DNA of 64,000 bases from Haloarcula sp. DT43 (GCF_037078405.1 NZ_JAYMGZ010000005.1:62001-126000); one strand, 5' to 3'. Positions 18,458-27,180 are shown, numbered from the stretch's first letter. Translations and numbers: made by a program. Notes: generated by a model not told the origin, from the sequence alone.

Positions 18458-19040
18458 ATGTACCGCCGTGCTCTCCTCGGAACCGCGGCTGCGCTGTGTG
18501 GCCCTCGCCGGGTGTGGTCGGTCGAGCAACGACCAGTCCGGCGCTCGGGCCCCTCGGGCGAGCTTCCGTATGGAATCAGTCACGGACGGCAACATCGCCA
18601 GACGGGTGTATGGGACCGTAGCATCCGACGACACGGACGCGGCGCGGGTTCTCGAACAGGCTCGAACGAACGACGCCGCAACGGTGCAGGGGCTCGCGCC
18701 CCCACTCCGACGGCCGTCGTATCGTCTACGATGACGCAGTCTACGAGGTGTCGTTGACAGTTACGGACGAAACACCGGTGGTCGTGTTCCCAGTGACTCT
18801 CGCGGACCTGGCAGCCGAGCGCGTCACCGTCCGAGGGGACGACAGCCGGGTTCGGTTCGAGACGCTCCCGACCGTCGACCGTGCGGCACTTGTCGCAGCG
18901 GGGCTCGGAGACGGCGAGCCGCTGGGAACCCGGACGGAGCTCGTCTACACCGACAGCGAGCGTCTCACTGCCCGAGGAGGCGTTCGCCTACTACAATGAA
19001 ACCAGCGGCGCGAGCCGTTCGAGACACACCGGACAGCTGA
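18458..19040 (+). pseudogene. Frameshifted haloarchaeal lipoprotein remnant
   Basis: The start reads MYRRALLGTAAAL, the beginning of a Tat/lipoprotein signal. The continuation LAGCGRSSNDQSG with the lipobox lies in another frame, reached after about 45 bp. A third frame is needed from about 18715 (RIVYDDAVYEVSLTVTDE and on to LVYTDSER), and a fourth from about 18965 (LPEEAFAYYNE). The fragments together read as one protein of about 190 residues broken by at least three shifts. The family was not recognised. Sequencing error cannot be excluded, but the neighbouring DNA is also decayed. Confidence 0.6.
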
Positions 19041-19264
19041 TGTCGTCGATGAGGAAGCAGGCCGCTACCTGGCGGACTCAGAAAGGGCGAGGCCGCCTCG
19101 GTCGTCCCCCGACCCCGCAAGCACCGCAGGCACGAGGCGCGCAGCGGGGTTCCCGTGAGCGAAGCGAACGGGAGCAAGCGAGACTGCGTCTCGCGTGGTC
19201 GCGGGACGTCGAGCGGCCGAGGGCTTTCGAATGTCCTCTCCCGCCGAATCAGACTAGTAATTAG
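19041..19264. other. Intergenic, short inverted repeats
   Basis: No gene seen. The GC-rich stretch contains hairpins such as CGAGAC-TGC-GTCTCG (19179-19193) and CCCGTGAGCGAAGCGAACGGG (about 19152-19172). These are of the 'GAGCGAAGCGA' kind common in haloarchaeal intergenic DNA and may serve as transcription ends for the pseudogene and the converging PIN gene. Confidence 0.4.
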
Positions 19265-19774
19265 TCAGCTGTTGCCGGCGACCAGGTCCTCTATGAACCG
19301 GAAGCCGTTCACGAACGTCACCGAGTCCCCGTATCCTTCACTCGCGAGCACGGTCTCGGCCCCCTCGCCGGCCGCGATATCCGTCGTGTAGATGTACACC
19401 TCGGTCGCCGTCCCCGCACTGAGGCGCTGGGCAGCCAGGGCGGCCAGGGCGGCGTCGGCACGCTCTACCTCGTCGGCGGGCCGGTCGTCGGCGTTCGCGA
19501 TGTACCGCTGGACGCCGTCCATCACCCGCGAGACGATAGGCTCTGAAAACTCCAGCGGCGGCGCGACCGTCGCCCAGCTCTCGTCGATCGCGGTGTCAAC
19601 TGGCACGTCCTCGACGTCCGGATCGTCGACGGTCAGCTCCTCGTACACTCGTTCGGGGAGGACGAAGGTGATGTCGTTCCGGCCAGCGAACCCCCGAACG
19701 GCCTGGTACCGACTATTTGACGGTTCCCCCATCGCGACGAACAGGCCGGTGTCGGCGATGTGGAACGCGCTCAC
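19265..19774 (-). CDS. PIN-like domain protein, probable toxin
   Basis: A 169-residue protein with a PIN-like acidic constellation: Asp8 in HIADTGLFVAMG, Glu45/46 in PERVYEEL, Asp107 in ERADAAL and Asp132 in YTTDIAAGEGAE. The pattern and length fit haloarchaeal PIN ribonucleases that act as VapC-type toxins. Its start overlaps the stop of the helix-turn-helix gene by 4 bp (ATGA), so the two are translationally coupled. The upstream partner is probably the antitoxin and repressor. Fold assignment is by motif only. Confidence 0.7.
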   Translation of the reverse strand: MSAFHIADTGLFVAMGEPSNSRYQAVRGFAGRNDITFVLPERVYEELTVDDPDVEDVPVDTAIDESWATVAPPLEFSEPIVSRVMDGVQRYIANADDRPADEVERADAALAALAAQRLSAGTATEVYIYTTDIAAGEGAETVLASEGYGDSVTFVNGFRFIEDLVAGNS

Positions 19775-20370
19775 GCGTCGTAGATCGTGTCGCCGTCGCC
19801 GACGTTCACCTCATCTAGAGATGCCCCAGCCTCCTTGATGTCGTAGTGTTCGAGGACGACGGGCCGCAGCGCCTGCAGAATCATCTCCGCGGCCAGCGGC
19901 GAAATATCGAGGTCCTCGGCCATCAGCCGGTGGGTCACCTCGCCGCGATCCCGAGCGACGGCGTAGGTGAGCGCCGTCGCGAGTCCGGCGACGCCGTGGC
20001 GGTCGATGTAGGTGTCGATGTCCGCATTCGTCTCGCGGCGGCCGACGGCGTCGATGAGCGCTGGCGTGATCGTGTACTCGCGGTCGCCCGCGGCCGTCGT
20101 CACGGTCAGGTCGATCGGGCGGGCGGCGTACCGACGTGGCTGCCCGTCGTCGGTGACGTCGACGACGCCGGCGTCGACGAGCCGGTTGACGTAGCTGTAG
20201 GCGGTCCCCTGGGCAAGTTCGAGGTCGTCCATCACGTCCTGGACCGTCGCCTCGCCTTCCCGAGCGAGGTACGCGTACAGCTGAGCCAGCTGTGGCTCCT
20301 CGAGGAGGTCCGCGACCGAGAGGAAGTCGCGGACGATGTCGCCGTCAGCGCGATTTGAAGTGCGTGACAC
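19771..20370 (-). CDS. Winged-helix protein, probable antitoxin/regulator of the PIN gene
   Basis: A 199-residue DNA-binding protein. A winged-helix segment spans about residues 20-75 (LAQLYAYLAREGEATVQDVM, TAYSYVNRLVDAGVV, then a wing DDGQPRRYAA). A helical C-terminal domain follows around 90-199 that could bind the PIN partner. It lies upstream of and overlaps the PIN gene, the layout of an antitoxin-toxin operon. This winged-helix plus PIN pairing recurs in haloarchaea; the pairing as a toxin-antitoxin is inferred. Confidence 0.68.
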   Translation of the reverse strand: MSRTSNRADGDIVRDFLSVADLLEEPQLAQLYAYLAREGEATVQDVMDDLELAQGTAYSYVNRLVDAGVVDVTDDGQPRRYAARPIDLTVTTAAGDREYTITPALIDAVGRRETNADIDTYIDRHGVAGLATALTYAVARDRGEVTHRLMAEDLDISPLAAEMILQALRPVVLEHYDIKEAGASLDEVNVGDGDTIYDA

Positions 20371-20419
20371 GGATCGTTCTTGATTACAGTTTACAGCGAA
20401 TCAGTAAAGAGTGTTTGGG

Positions 20420-20755
20420 TCACTTCGCCGGCGCCGCGACGAGATGCTCCTCGAGGTCGCGCGTCCAGTACGTCGCGAGCCCGCCCGGACTACAGCGGGC
20501 GCACAGCTGCAACGGGCCTTCGAGGTGCCCCAGTTCCACGCGGAACCGGGTGAGCGCCGCAAGCGAGTCGACGACCAGCCCACAGCCGTCACAGGCGACG
20601 TGATCGCGCTCGTAGGGATCCGGATCCGCCTGAATCGCACAGTCGACGCAGATCGGGTGAGTGACCCGTTCGTCTTGTCCCCAAGTGTGGGCCTCGCCAG
20701 TCTCGGTACCGGGCGGAGCGTCGCAGAACGCACAGCCGACAAGCGTTTGCTGCAT
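20420..20755 (-). CDS. Small zinc-finger protein
   Basis: A 111-residue protein with four CxxC knuckles (CAFC, CVDC, CDGC, CARC), enough for two zinc sites, and an acidic surface. The ATG at 20755 shares one base with the stop of the small upstream frame (TGATG). A GTG three bases earlier is the alternative. Proteins of this kind are frequent in haloarchaeal accessory DNA and have no assigned function. It precedes the PIN/HTH pair by 50 bp on the same strand. Confidence 0.68.
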   Translation of the reverse strand: MQQTLVGCAFCDAPPGTETGEAHTWGQDERVTHPICVDCAIQADPDPYERDHVACDGCGLVVDSLAALTRFRVELGHLEGPLQLCARCSPGGLATYWTRDLEEHLVAAPAK

Positions 20756-20883
20756 CACTCTTCCTCCGCATCGGCGTTGTGGCCGGCCGTCCAGTCACGA
20801 TGGAAGACGGCCAGCTGCGTCAATGAGTCGAATGCGAAGCCGCTCGGCTCGTGAACCAGAACGTGGTCCTCGGGAACCTGCAT
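20755..20883 (-). CDS. Small acidic hypothetical protein
   Basis: A 42-residue frame from the ATG at 20883, ending in ADAEEE. It overlaps the zinc-finger gene start (TGATG) and contains FDSLTQLAVFHRDW, which resembles VDSLAALTRFRVEL in the downstream protein. It may be a small partner or a truncated relative. A longer open frame runs upstream but becomes A/T-rich and hydrophobic, unlike a haloarchaeal protein. Confidence 0.45.
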   Translation of the reverse strand: MQVPEDHVLVHEPSGFAFDSLTQLAVFHRDWTAGHNADAEEE

Positions 20884-21442
20884 GACTACGTCCGCGTCGA
20901 CAGGCTCGTTGATCCACTGTTCGATGTATGTGTAATTAGTCAGCGAACAGGTATAGAACACCCATAGATTGCTCTGTATAGGAAAATATGGACTGTAAGA
21001 AAACTTCAAAAGTGTGGAATAGATAATATACACCTTTGAAAGGAACATATGAATCTAGAAAGAGACAAAATTAGTGTAAAATTTGGCATTAATACAGTAA
21101 ATCTGGCGGGACAGCTAATATATTCCCATATTTGGAACAAACACGGGGCAGAAAGGTCCTAGAACCGAGCTAATATCCGGTCAAAGTCGATTGTCTGGCG
21201 GTAGAACTGCCAAACTCGTACCGGATTGCCTGGAGAGCAAGCCTCACTCATTCGGCGAACCCGCCATCCCCTTCGAGGTAGGCGGGTTCGTCTAGATTCT
21301 AGGCAACTAATTTCGTCTTGGCAACTGTGACACGAGTGAAGAGGCCAAAATACGATATCGTACCAATCCGTCCGTTCGCTTTCTACGGAGATTATCGCAG
21401 TTGCGTCTAGCGATACTACAGAACAAATTCGCTTAAGGTCGC
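20884..21442. other. A/T-rich intergenic region with strong hairpin
   Basis: No gene is seen in about 560 bp. The DNA is markedly A/T-rich relative to its left neighbour. A perfect 10-bp inverted repeat CGAACCCGCC / GGCGGGTTCG lies at 21256-21265 and 21281-21290, with a 15-base loop. It resembles the subterminal hairpins of IS200/IS605-type elements, but no transposase is present. It could also be a terminator. Confidence 0.4.
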
Positions 21443-22962
21443 GTACGTGTTTACCCCGAAGGTTCGACGGCAGGCACGGTCTGAGCGGGTGGAGTCATCT
21501 CGTTGTTTCGGACGACTCGCCTGAGTTCGTCGTAGGAATTGCGTCCCTGCTGGCGACGTGGCGCCAGCAGGGACAGCACCGTTTCGTGAACGAACATTCC
21601 GCGGTCATTGCGGAGTGTGCCGATGATTTTCCGGAGAACGACTGATTCACGAAGTGCGTTCTCGGCGGCGTTGTTCGTTGGTGAGACCGCTGGCTCACCG
21701 ACGAAGGTGAGCCAGTGGTCGATCCCGCCGTCGATCTTGCCGAGCAGTGTTGCCACTGGTCCGTCGGCATCTGACCGTTCAACGAGTGTTTCAAGCCCGC
21801 TCTGGGCGACACGGTGCATCTCGGCTCGTTCTCGATCCGTCGGGTCGGTCTCCAGCCAGGACTGGAGACCGACGAACATCTGCTTGAGATACCGGTAGAT
21901 CGGCTCAGCCTCGTCATGGTCGGCAGCGACATCCTCGGCCTCACGAAGAATGTGTGCCCAGCACCGCTGGAGATTGTTGCTGAAGGCTGGATACGCCGTC
22001 CACCCGTCACAGACAACCGTTCCCGCGAAGTCCTCCCCGAGGACTTCCGCGGGAACATCGTGACCACGACTCTCTCTGACTGCATAGAGCGTGTGCTCGT
22101 CGGTTCTGAACGTCCAGATCCATGCTTGCTCACCGTCTCGTTTGACGCCGGTTTCGTCAACGTGGACGAACTCAGCGGTCTGGATCTGGCGGCGGATCTG
22201 CTCGTACTCACAGCGACCGGCGCGCGCAGCGCGCTCGGTCGCGTGCCATGCGGATGCACCCGAGAGATTCAGGTCGTGAAGCTGGTCGAGTCGGTCGGCG
22301 ATCTTCCGGTAGGGAAGGCGGTACTCGTAGCGAGAAATCGCAGCGTTTGCGATGACGTTCACCCCGAACTGCCCCTCATCGGGGCAGTCGGGGTGTGAAG
22401 CAACCGTCTGCGTTCCACAAGAGTCGCATTCGTAGTGGTGGCAGTTGTACTGGGTGATCTCTGCCGCCTGTGGATCAGGAATTTCCTCGACGAGTCGAGG
22501 GCTGACGCCCTCGGACTCGTCAAAGTGTTCGCCGCATTCAGGACAACACTTGCAGGTAACCTCGATTTCCTCGTCAGGGTCGGCAACAGAGCGCCACTCT
22601 GGTTCGTGACCGTCTCTCCGGCCAGGTGTCCCACCATCAGTGCGAAGATCATCGTCATCGTCGTCTTGCTCGGTCGGCGACTCGTCAGTCGCCGACCGTC
22701 GCTTGCTGGGTGGAGTGTGTGGATTCTCGTACTTCCGTAGGCGTGTTTCGAGTTCTTCGATCCGCTCGTCCTTCTGGTCGAGTTTCTCCTCCAACTCATC
22801 GATCCCACCTCGGAACGGCGACAGCAGGGCCGACGGGATGGTCTCCGCTGCTCGGAGACCATCCCTGAGAAGGCAAACCCGATCCCTGCTGACGCACCAT
22901 ACGTCCCTCGCGTGTCGCTATCTACGAGACAGTGACGAAATCAGCTGGGGCTAAACACGTAC
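21443..22962. mobile_element. IS66-family insertion sequence
   Basis: An element of about 1.52 kb bounded by imperfect terminal inverted repeats: left end GTACGTGTTTACCCCGAA (21443-21460) and right end, read inward, GTACGTGTTTAGCCCCAG (22962-22945). It encodes a single transposase whose stop codon lies inside the left repeat. I see no convincing 8-bp target duplication: the flanks AAGGTCGC-like and CAGAGCTC differ, so an old insertion or a flanking rearrangement is possible. The right end lies 7 bp from the stop codon of the histidine kinase. Confidence 0.8.
21451..22794 (-). CDS. IS66-family transposase
   Basis: DDE transposase of 447 residues in the listed frame. An N-terminal coiled segment (KDERIEELETRLRKYENPHTPPSKR) is followed by an acidic linker. 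Next comes the zinc-binding region CKCCPECGEHF...CDSCG, then the catalytic core with VHVDETGVK, VCDGWTAYPAF and NNAAENALRESV, which carry the DDE acids of the family. The only start in the listed frame is a TTG at 22794. The frame stays open upstream and reads RDGLRAAETIPSALL, typical of the conserved start of these proteins, but lacks a normal start codon. The true N-terminus is therefore unclear or damaged. Confidence 0.88.
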   Translation of the reverse strand: MEEKLDQKDERIEELETRLRKYENPHTPPSKRRSATDESPTEQDDDDDDLRTDGGTPGRRDGHEPEWRSVADPDEEIEVTCKCCPECGEHFDESEGVSPRLVEEIPDPQAAEITQYNCHHYECDSCGTQTVASHPDCPDEGQFGVNVIANAAISRYEYRLPYRKIADRLDQLHDLNLSGASAWHATERAARAGRCEYEQIRRQIQTAEFVHVDETGVKRDGEQAWIWTFRTDEHTLYAVRESRGHDVPAEVLGEDFAGTVVCDGWTAYPAFSNNLQRCWAHILREAEDVAADHDEAEPIYRYLKQMFVGLQSWLETDPTDRERAEMHRVAQSGLETLVERSDADGPVATLLGKIDGGIDHWLTFVGEPAVSPTNNAAENALRESVVLRKIIGTLRNDRGMFVHETVLSLLAPRRQQGRNSYDELRRVVRNNEMTPPAQTVPAVEPSG

Positions 22963-22969
22963 CAGAGCT

Positions 22970-24745
22970 CTATTCAGCAGCGAATTCAACGCCGGTAATC
23001 TCGAACCGTGCGCCACCCTCGTCACTCTCGGTTACACGAATATCCCAGCCATGGCCAGTACAGATTCTGGTGACGATTTGAAGCCCGTATCCAGTTCCTT
23101 TGGTACTTGTCGAGTATCCTGACTCGAATACCTGCTCGCGGTTGCCTTCAGGGATTCCTGGCCCGTCGTCAGCCACATAGAAGCCGTTCTCTATATCCCC
23201 AACCGTCACTGTCACATCGTCTCCTCCGTGTTCGACCGCGTTTCGGTAAAGGTTTTCCAGGAGTTGCTGGAGCTGACTCTGATCGGCGTGAATCGTCCGT
23301 TCGGTTTCTACTGTGAGCGTTGCCTCGGTGGTTTCAACATTACCCCAACAATTCTCGGCAGTGAAACTGAAATTCACTGGCTCAATGCTAGCCACATCAT
23401 TCCCTTCTCGTGATAACGTCAATAGATGGTCAATCAGTGTTTGACTGCGAGCAAGTGCATCCTCAATACTGTCGAGATGCTCGCTGTCACACTCCGCTGA
23501 TGCCAACCGCAATCGTCCTTGAGCAACGCTCAAGGGATTGCGGAGGTCGTGAGAGACGATACTGGCGAACTGCTCCAACTGGTCATTCTGATGTTCAAGA
23601 TCGCGCTCCCGACGGCGCTTGTCGGTGATATCGTGGGCAATAAAAAAGCCCCCGATGATCACTCCATCACCATCTCGGATCGGGACAGACCGGAGTTCGA
23701 ATATTTGATTCTCATGGGTGACCTCGAACGCTTCCTCGTTCCCTGCAAGGGTCGATTTCATGAGCGATTCGAGCCTGCCAACCACCTCTGCCGGGTACAC
23801 TTCCACCTCGTAGATAGTCTTCCCCGTTAGGTCCTCGGGTGATAAATCGAGGTCATCGAAGCCTCCTCCAGCGACATACTGGTACCGCAGGTCCTCATCG
23901 AAGTAATGCACGCCCCCGTTTGGGAAGTTCTCTGCCAGCGCCTGAAACCGCGCTTCAGTCTGTTCGAGTTTTCGTTCACGGTCCTTGCGTTCAGTGATGT
24001 CTCGGAAGTACACGGACAGCCCCGTCTCGGATGGGTAGGCTCGGACTTCGAACCACGCATCCAGCGGTTCGGGATAATACTCCTCGAAAGAGACTGTCTC
24101 CTGGTTGTACATCGCCCGTTCGTACTTCGGCTTGAACTTTCGCTCAGTTGCGGCCGGAAACTCCTCCCAGACATGCTTTCCTTCAAGATCTCGCCCATCC
24201 GAATTGATGATCTCGTGGGCTTGGTTGTTGAGATGGGTAAACTGCCAATTCTTATCGAGTGCAAAAAACGCATCCGAAATCCGGCCGTAGATTTCTTCCA
24301 GCCGGTCATTTTGCTGTTTGAGTTCCTGTTTGTACTCCTTGCGGTCGGTAACATCACGCATGACACAGCGTGTGTTGACGAACGCGCCGTCTTCCCGGTT
24401 CACGCTTGTGGTGATCAGAACGTGTCGGATGGAGCCGTCCTTACTCACCATCCGTGCCTCGTGCTCTCGGACCTCCTCACCCGACCGTAACCGTTCCAGA
24501 ATGTCGTCGATCACGTCTTGGTCGGCGTGAAAGTCGGCGATATGATGACCAACATATTCCTCACGAGAGTATCCGAGTGCCTCCAACTCAGCTGTATTCG
24601 CGTTTAGAATGGTCCCATCCGGCCCGACCCAGTGCATCGGTATTCCGGCGTTCTCAAAGAAATCGACATACTGTTGATAATCATCAGACTGGGGATCGTC
24701 CGCAGTCTTGCGGTTGGAGTCATCGTTAGAGTCCTGCGATCCCAT
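22970..24745 (-). CDS. PAS-domain sensor histidine kinase
   Basis: Soluble sensor kinase of 591 residues from the ATG at 24745; a TTG lies 15 bp earlier. Three PAS-like domains occupy about residues 25-145, 150-265 and 275-385, each followed by a DVT/DIT-x-RK type linker. The HisKA H-box SHDLRNPL has His near residue 399, then the N-box LLENLYRNAVEH, the G1 box ADDGPGIP and the G2 box GTGYGLQIV. No membrane segment and no response regulator are adjacent, the usual orphan arrangement in haloarchaea. The ligand is unknown. Confidence 0.92.
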   Translation of the reverse strand: MGSQDSNDDSNRKTADDPQSDDYQQYVDFFENAGIPMHWVGPDGTILNANTAELEALGYSREEYVGHHIADFHADQDVIDDILERLRSGEEVREHEARMVSKDGSIRHVLITTSVNREDGAFVNTRCVMRDVTDRKEYKQELKQQNDRLEEIYGRISDAFFALDKNWQFTHLNNQAHEIINSDGRDLEGKHVWEEFPAATERKFKPKYERAMYNQETVSFEEYYPEPLDAWFEVRAYPSETGLSVYFRDITERKDRERKLEQTEARFQALAENFPNGGVHYFDEDLRYQYVAGGGFDDLDLSPEDLTGKTIYEVEVYPAEVVGRLESLMKSTLAGNEEAFEVTHENQIFELRSVPIRDGDGVIIGGFFIAHDITDKRRRERDLEHQNDQLEQFASIVSHDLRNPLSVAQGRLRLASAECDSEHLDSIEDALARSQTLIDHLLTLSREGNDVASIEPVNFSFTAENCWGNVETTEATLTVETERTIHADQSQLQQLLENLYRNAVEHGGDDVTVTVGDIENGFYVADDGPGIPEGNREQVFESGYSTSTKGTGYGLQIVTRICTGHGWDIRVTESDEGGARFEITGVEFAAE

Positions 24746-24973
24746 CGTTCTAGTTGACAACTATCTTGGATTGTCATAGACCCTCTGGTGACACTTGAAC
24801 ACTACAGAAGAACGCTATATCAGTCGTTGTGAATACGGTTTCTTTATCCAGATGAGACTCTGAAACTGATACGGCTGTACCGGTTAGTACAGGCGCTACC
24901 TTGTATAGCGCTTTGATCGGAGCAAGTCAGTAAATGAGCTTGAGAATTGGTTGGACTGGACGACTCAATATAG

Positions 24974-25004
24974 ACGGGAAATATACTATATTTACGGGAA
25001 TATT
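24974..25004 (+). promoter_or_regulatory. Repeat-flanked promoter of the antitoxin-toxin operon
   Basis: Two copies of ACGGGAATAT-like sequence (24974 ACGGGAAATAT and 24994 ACGGGAATATT) lie exactly 20 bp apart around a TATA-like ATACTATATTTA, upstream of the ATG at 25023. The arrangement suits autoregulation by the AbrB-type antitoxin, which is family behaviour rather than something shown here. Confidence 0.5.
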
Positions 25005-25022
25005 TTTACTCTTTCCCACACT

Positions 25023-25304
25023 ATGGGTGAATACATCATGTCGAAGACAACAGACGAACGAGGACGGATCTACCTCCCGAAGGATGTCCGAGACCGGTTC
25101 GGTGACCAGTATCGTATCGTTGAGCTCCCGAGCCACGTCGCACTCTTCCCAGTTGACGAGGACCCGCTAGAGGGCCTTCGAGCGGCCGTTGGTGATGCCT
25201 TTGCAGAGGCAGAGGCCGACAAGTTGAAAACTGAATCGCGGAAGGCGATCTCACGAGAGGTTCAAGAGGAAGCGAAAGATCGGACACAGGATGGCGAGGC
25301 GTAA
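25023..25304 (+). CDS. AbrB/MazE-type antitoxin
   Basis: A 93-residue protein with a SpoVT-AbrB swapped-hairpin N-terminus (DERGRIYLPKDVRDRFG, then YRIVELPSHVALFPV). A charged helical C-terminus follows that should wrap the toxin. The ATG at 25023 gives MGEYIMSK; a second ATG at 25038 is equally plausible. It is followed after 3 bp by the PIN gene, the standard antitoxin-toxin order, and is probably autoregulated through the repeats just upstream. Confidence 0.85.
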   Translation: MGEYIMSKTTDERGRIYLPKDVRDRFGDQYRIVELPSHVALFPVDEDPLEGLRAAVGDAFAEAEADKLKTESRKAISREVQEEAKDRTQDGEA

Positions 25305-25307
25305 GTC

Positions 25308-25709
25308 GTGTACGTTGAAACTGACTTTCTCACCGCACTGTTGAAGGACGACGACTGGCTTCAGGACGCTGCAATCCGTGCCCTCGAAGAGCACGATGAC
25401 ATACATACCTCGATACTCGCGTACGCCGAGGTTCTGGTGCTGTTCTACGACCGTGAGGCGGCCGAGTACGAGATCGATGCGCCGCGGGCGATTACCAACC
25501 TACTCGAACTGGTTCCAATCGTGCCCGAAAAGCACGAGGAGGCGGTTCTGGCCGCCGCAGCGTTCCTCGACGAGTACGATCTTACCCCGTTCGATGCACT
25601 CCATGCTGGACTCGTCACAACCGGCGAAGAGCGAGTTCTTTCGACCGAGCAGGACTACGACACTGTCGGCCTCGACCGCACATCGCTGGAACCTGCGCCC
25701 TCAGAATGA
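25308..25709 (+). CDS. VapC-type PIN-domain toxin
   Basis: Predicted ribonuclease toxin of 133 residues from a GTG start. The PIN acidic residues are in place: Asp6 (VETDFLTALL), Glu41 (AYAEVLVLF), Asp96 (LTPFDALHAG) and Asp116 (STEQDYD). It is encoded 3 bp after an AbrB-type antitoxin with which it should form an inactive complex. The likely target is tRNA or rRNA as for other VapC proteins, by family knowledge only. Confidence 0.85.
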   Translation: MYVETDFLTALLKDDDWLQDAAIRALEEHDDIHTSILAYAEVLVLFYDREAAEYEIDAPRAITNLLELVPIVPEKHEEAVLAAAAFLDEYDLTPFDALHAGLVTTGEERVLSTEQDYDTVGLDRTSLEPAPSE

Positions 25710-26018
25710 ATCTGGTGGATACACCTGTACTGACCAGAAGGTTCACGAATCGTTGCTTGAAGCCAGAACCCGAGCGATGTCGTTTGAAACGAATACCACA
25801 GAACGACGCCCGACCCGTCACAGCCGTTGTGAACGACTGAATCGCTCTGGTCGCTCCGTTCGTGTTACGACCACTCACTACACTCCTGAAACAATGGGGT
25901 CGCTCCCGGTTCCTGCAGCTAGCAGACAGCAGCGTCGGCAGCAGCAGGGCACGTGCCACCGCGTCCAACAGCGTTGGTTCAGCGCCGATGCACGTCGTAG
26001 CCGGTGCGTGTCACAGGG
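25710..26018. other. Intergenic region without recognisable gene
   Basis: About 310 bp between the toxin gene and the convergent plasmid-type gene. No reading frame resembles a protein I recognise, and no clear repeat is visible. Confidence 0.5.
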
Positions 26019-26900
26019 TTAGGGTGAAGACTCCACCACAACGGGTGTGACGCCACCCGTCGCGGCTTTGTGGTCGCTGCTCTCCAGGAGGTCGAGGCCG
26101 ACGTAGCGCTTCTCAAGCAGTCCCTCGGCGGTCCCCATATCCATCGCGAGGATTTCCGTTTGCGTTTGCTCCCGTCCGACCTGACGGGTCTTCTCGACGA
26201 TGTCGTCGCCCCCGATCTCAACCAGTTTCTCCCAGACGCGTTTGATGGTCTGGCGATGTGGCTCCTTTCCGAGTTCGGCGGTCAGGGCTGTCTCCAGGTC
26301 GGCCTTGGTCATGAACACGCCGCTGCCGTCGGTTCGCTTCGTGGCAAACTCCGGCCAGCGCTTGGCGATGGTGATGGCGCGGTAGGTGTTCTGGCGGTTC
26401 GACCGCTCGACGAACATCGTCTTGACCTTCGACTGGCGACAGTTGGCGAAGAAATCCAGTGGCGAACTACTGGGTTCGATTCCGTCGGGCAGTCCCTCGG
26501 CGTCTTCCTGCTGGCCGGGGTCGGCTTCGAGTTGCTGGGCCTTGGCGATGGCACTTTTGGCAACGTCGTGGGTGGCCTCCTGCTGGTCTTCGACCTCGTC
26601 AAGCCGCTGTTCGTTCGTGGCGGCGTTGCCGACCGCCGTGGTGGCCACGTCATGCGTCTGTTCGAGGTCTCCTTCGAGAGCCTCGACGCGCTCCTGGAGG
26701 TCGTCGATGGTCTCGACCAGTAGCCCAAGAACACTCGAAACGGGGGGTGACACCTCGTCGTCGAGCTGGGCGACGAGTGCCTGCAGGTCGTCGGTGTCCA
26801 GGCTTTCGTGCCCGATATCCATGCCGAGTTCATCGGCGAGTGCTTGGTCGGTGGCTGTGCTGTCGGTCCCGCTGTCGGTGGGGGTCGGTTCTCGTGGCAT
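26019..26900 (-). CDS. Hypothetical plasmid/virus-type coiled-coil protein
   Basis: A 293-residue acidic protein from the ATG at 26900. An unstructured Thr/Ser/Asp-rich start is followed by a long coiled-coil region (about residues 40-125: LLVETIDDLQERVEALEGDLEQ and EQRLDEVEDQQEATHDVAKS). A globular C-terminal domain follows (SNRQNTYRAITIAKRWPEF, then LGKEPHRQTIKRVWEKL) that could be a DNA-binding helical bundle. The family was not recognised. It lies next to a tRNA-like sequence and small plasmid/virus-style genes, suggesting part of an integrated element. Confidence 0.65.
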   Translation of the reverse strand: MPREPTPTDSGTDSTATDQALADELGMDIGHESLDTDDLQALVAQLDDEVSPPVSSVLGLLVETIDDLQERVEALEGDLEQTHDVATTAVGNAATNEQRLDEVEDQQEATHDVAKSAIAKAQQLEADPGQQEDAEGLPDGIEPSSSPLDFFANCRQSKVKTMFVERSNRQNTYRAITIAKRWPEFATKRTDGSGVFMTKADLETALTAELGKEPHRQTIKRVWEKLVEIGGDDIVEKTRQVGREQTQTEILAMDMGTAEGLLEKRYVGLDLLESSDHKAATGGVTPVVVESSP

Positions 26901-26911
26901 CGTGACCACAC

Positions 26912-26958
26912 TGCCCGTGCCCGGAATCGAACCGGGCAGCGCCGACCACGGCACGGGC
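26912..26958 (-). other. tRNA-like acceptor/T-arm minihelix
   Basis: Read on the minus strand, GCCCGTG (26958-26952) pairs perfectly with CACGGGC (26919-26913). Between them is a canonical T-arm CCCGG-TTCGATT-CCGGG (26936-26920), and an A follows in the discriminator position. Only 15 bases replace the D-arm, anticodon arm and variable loop. It cannot be a functional tRNA. It could be the relic of a tRNA used as an integration site, or a tRNA mimic. Confidence 0.6.
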
Positions 26959-27180
26959 TCTCGATGAGGCGGTCGGCGTTATCTGCGGGCCGTTAGTACG
27001 GTTGCCTCGTGGCAACGCTGGGCTGAGTGGCGCTGCTTCGTGGCAACTCCGGGGCGACCAGCACCTCTCATGGGTCAGCCCCCACTGTCTGGTGCGTGCC
27101 AGCCCACTCACACCGAAGCGAATCTTCGTCGACGCGACTCTCGTCGAGGTCGACGCCGTAGTGATTCCCGTGGCCCACCA
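26959..27180. other. Intergenic, small hairpin
   Basis: No gene is recognised in about 220 bp. A short stem-loop GTTGCC-TCGT-GGCAAC lies at 27001-27016, and the sequence CGTGGCAAC recurs about 30 bp later. Confidence 0.4.
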
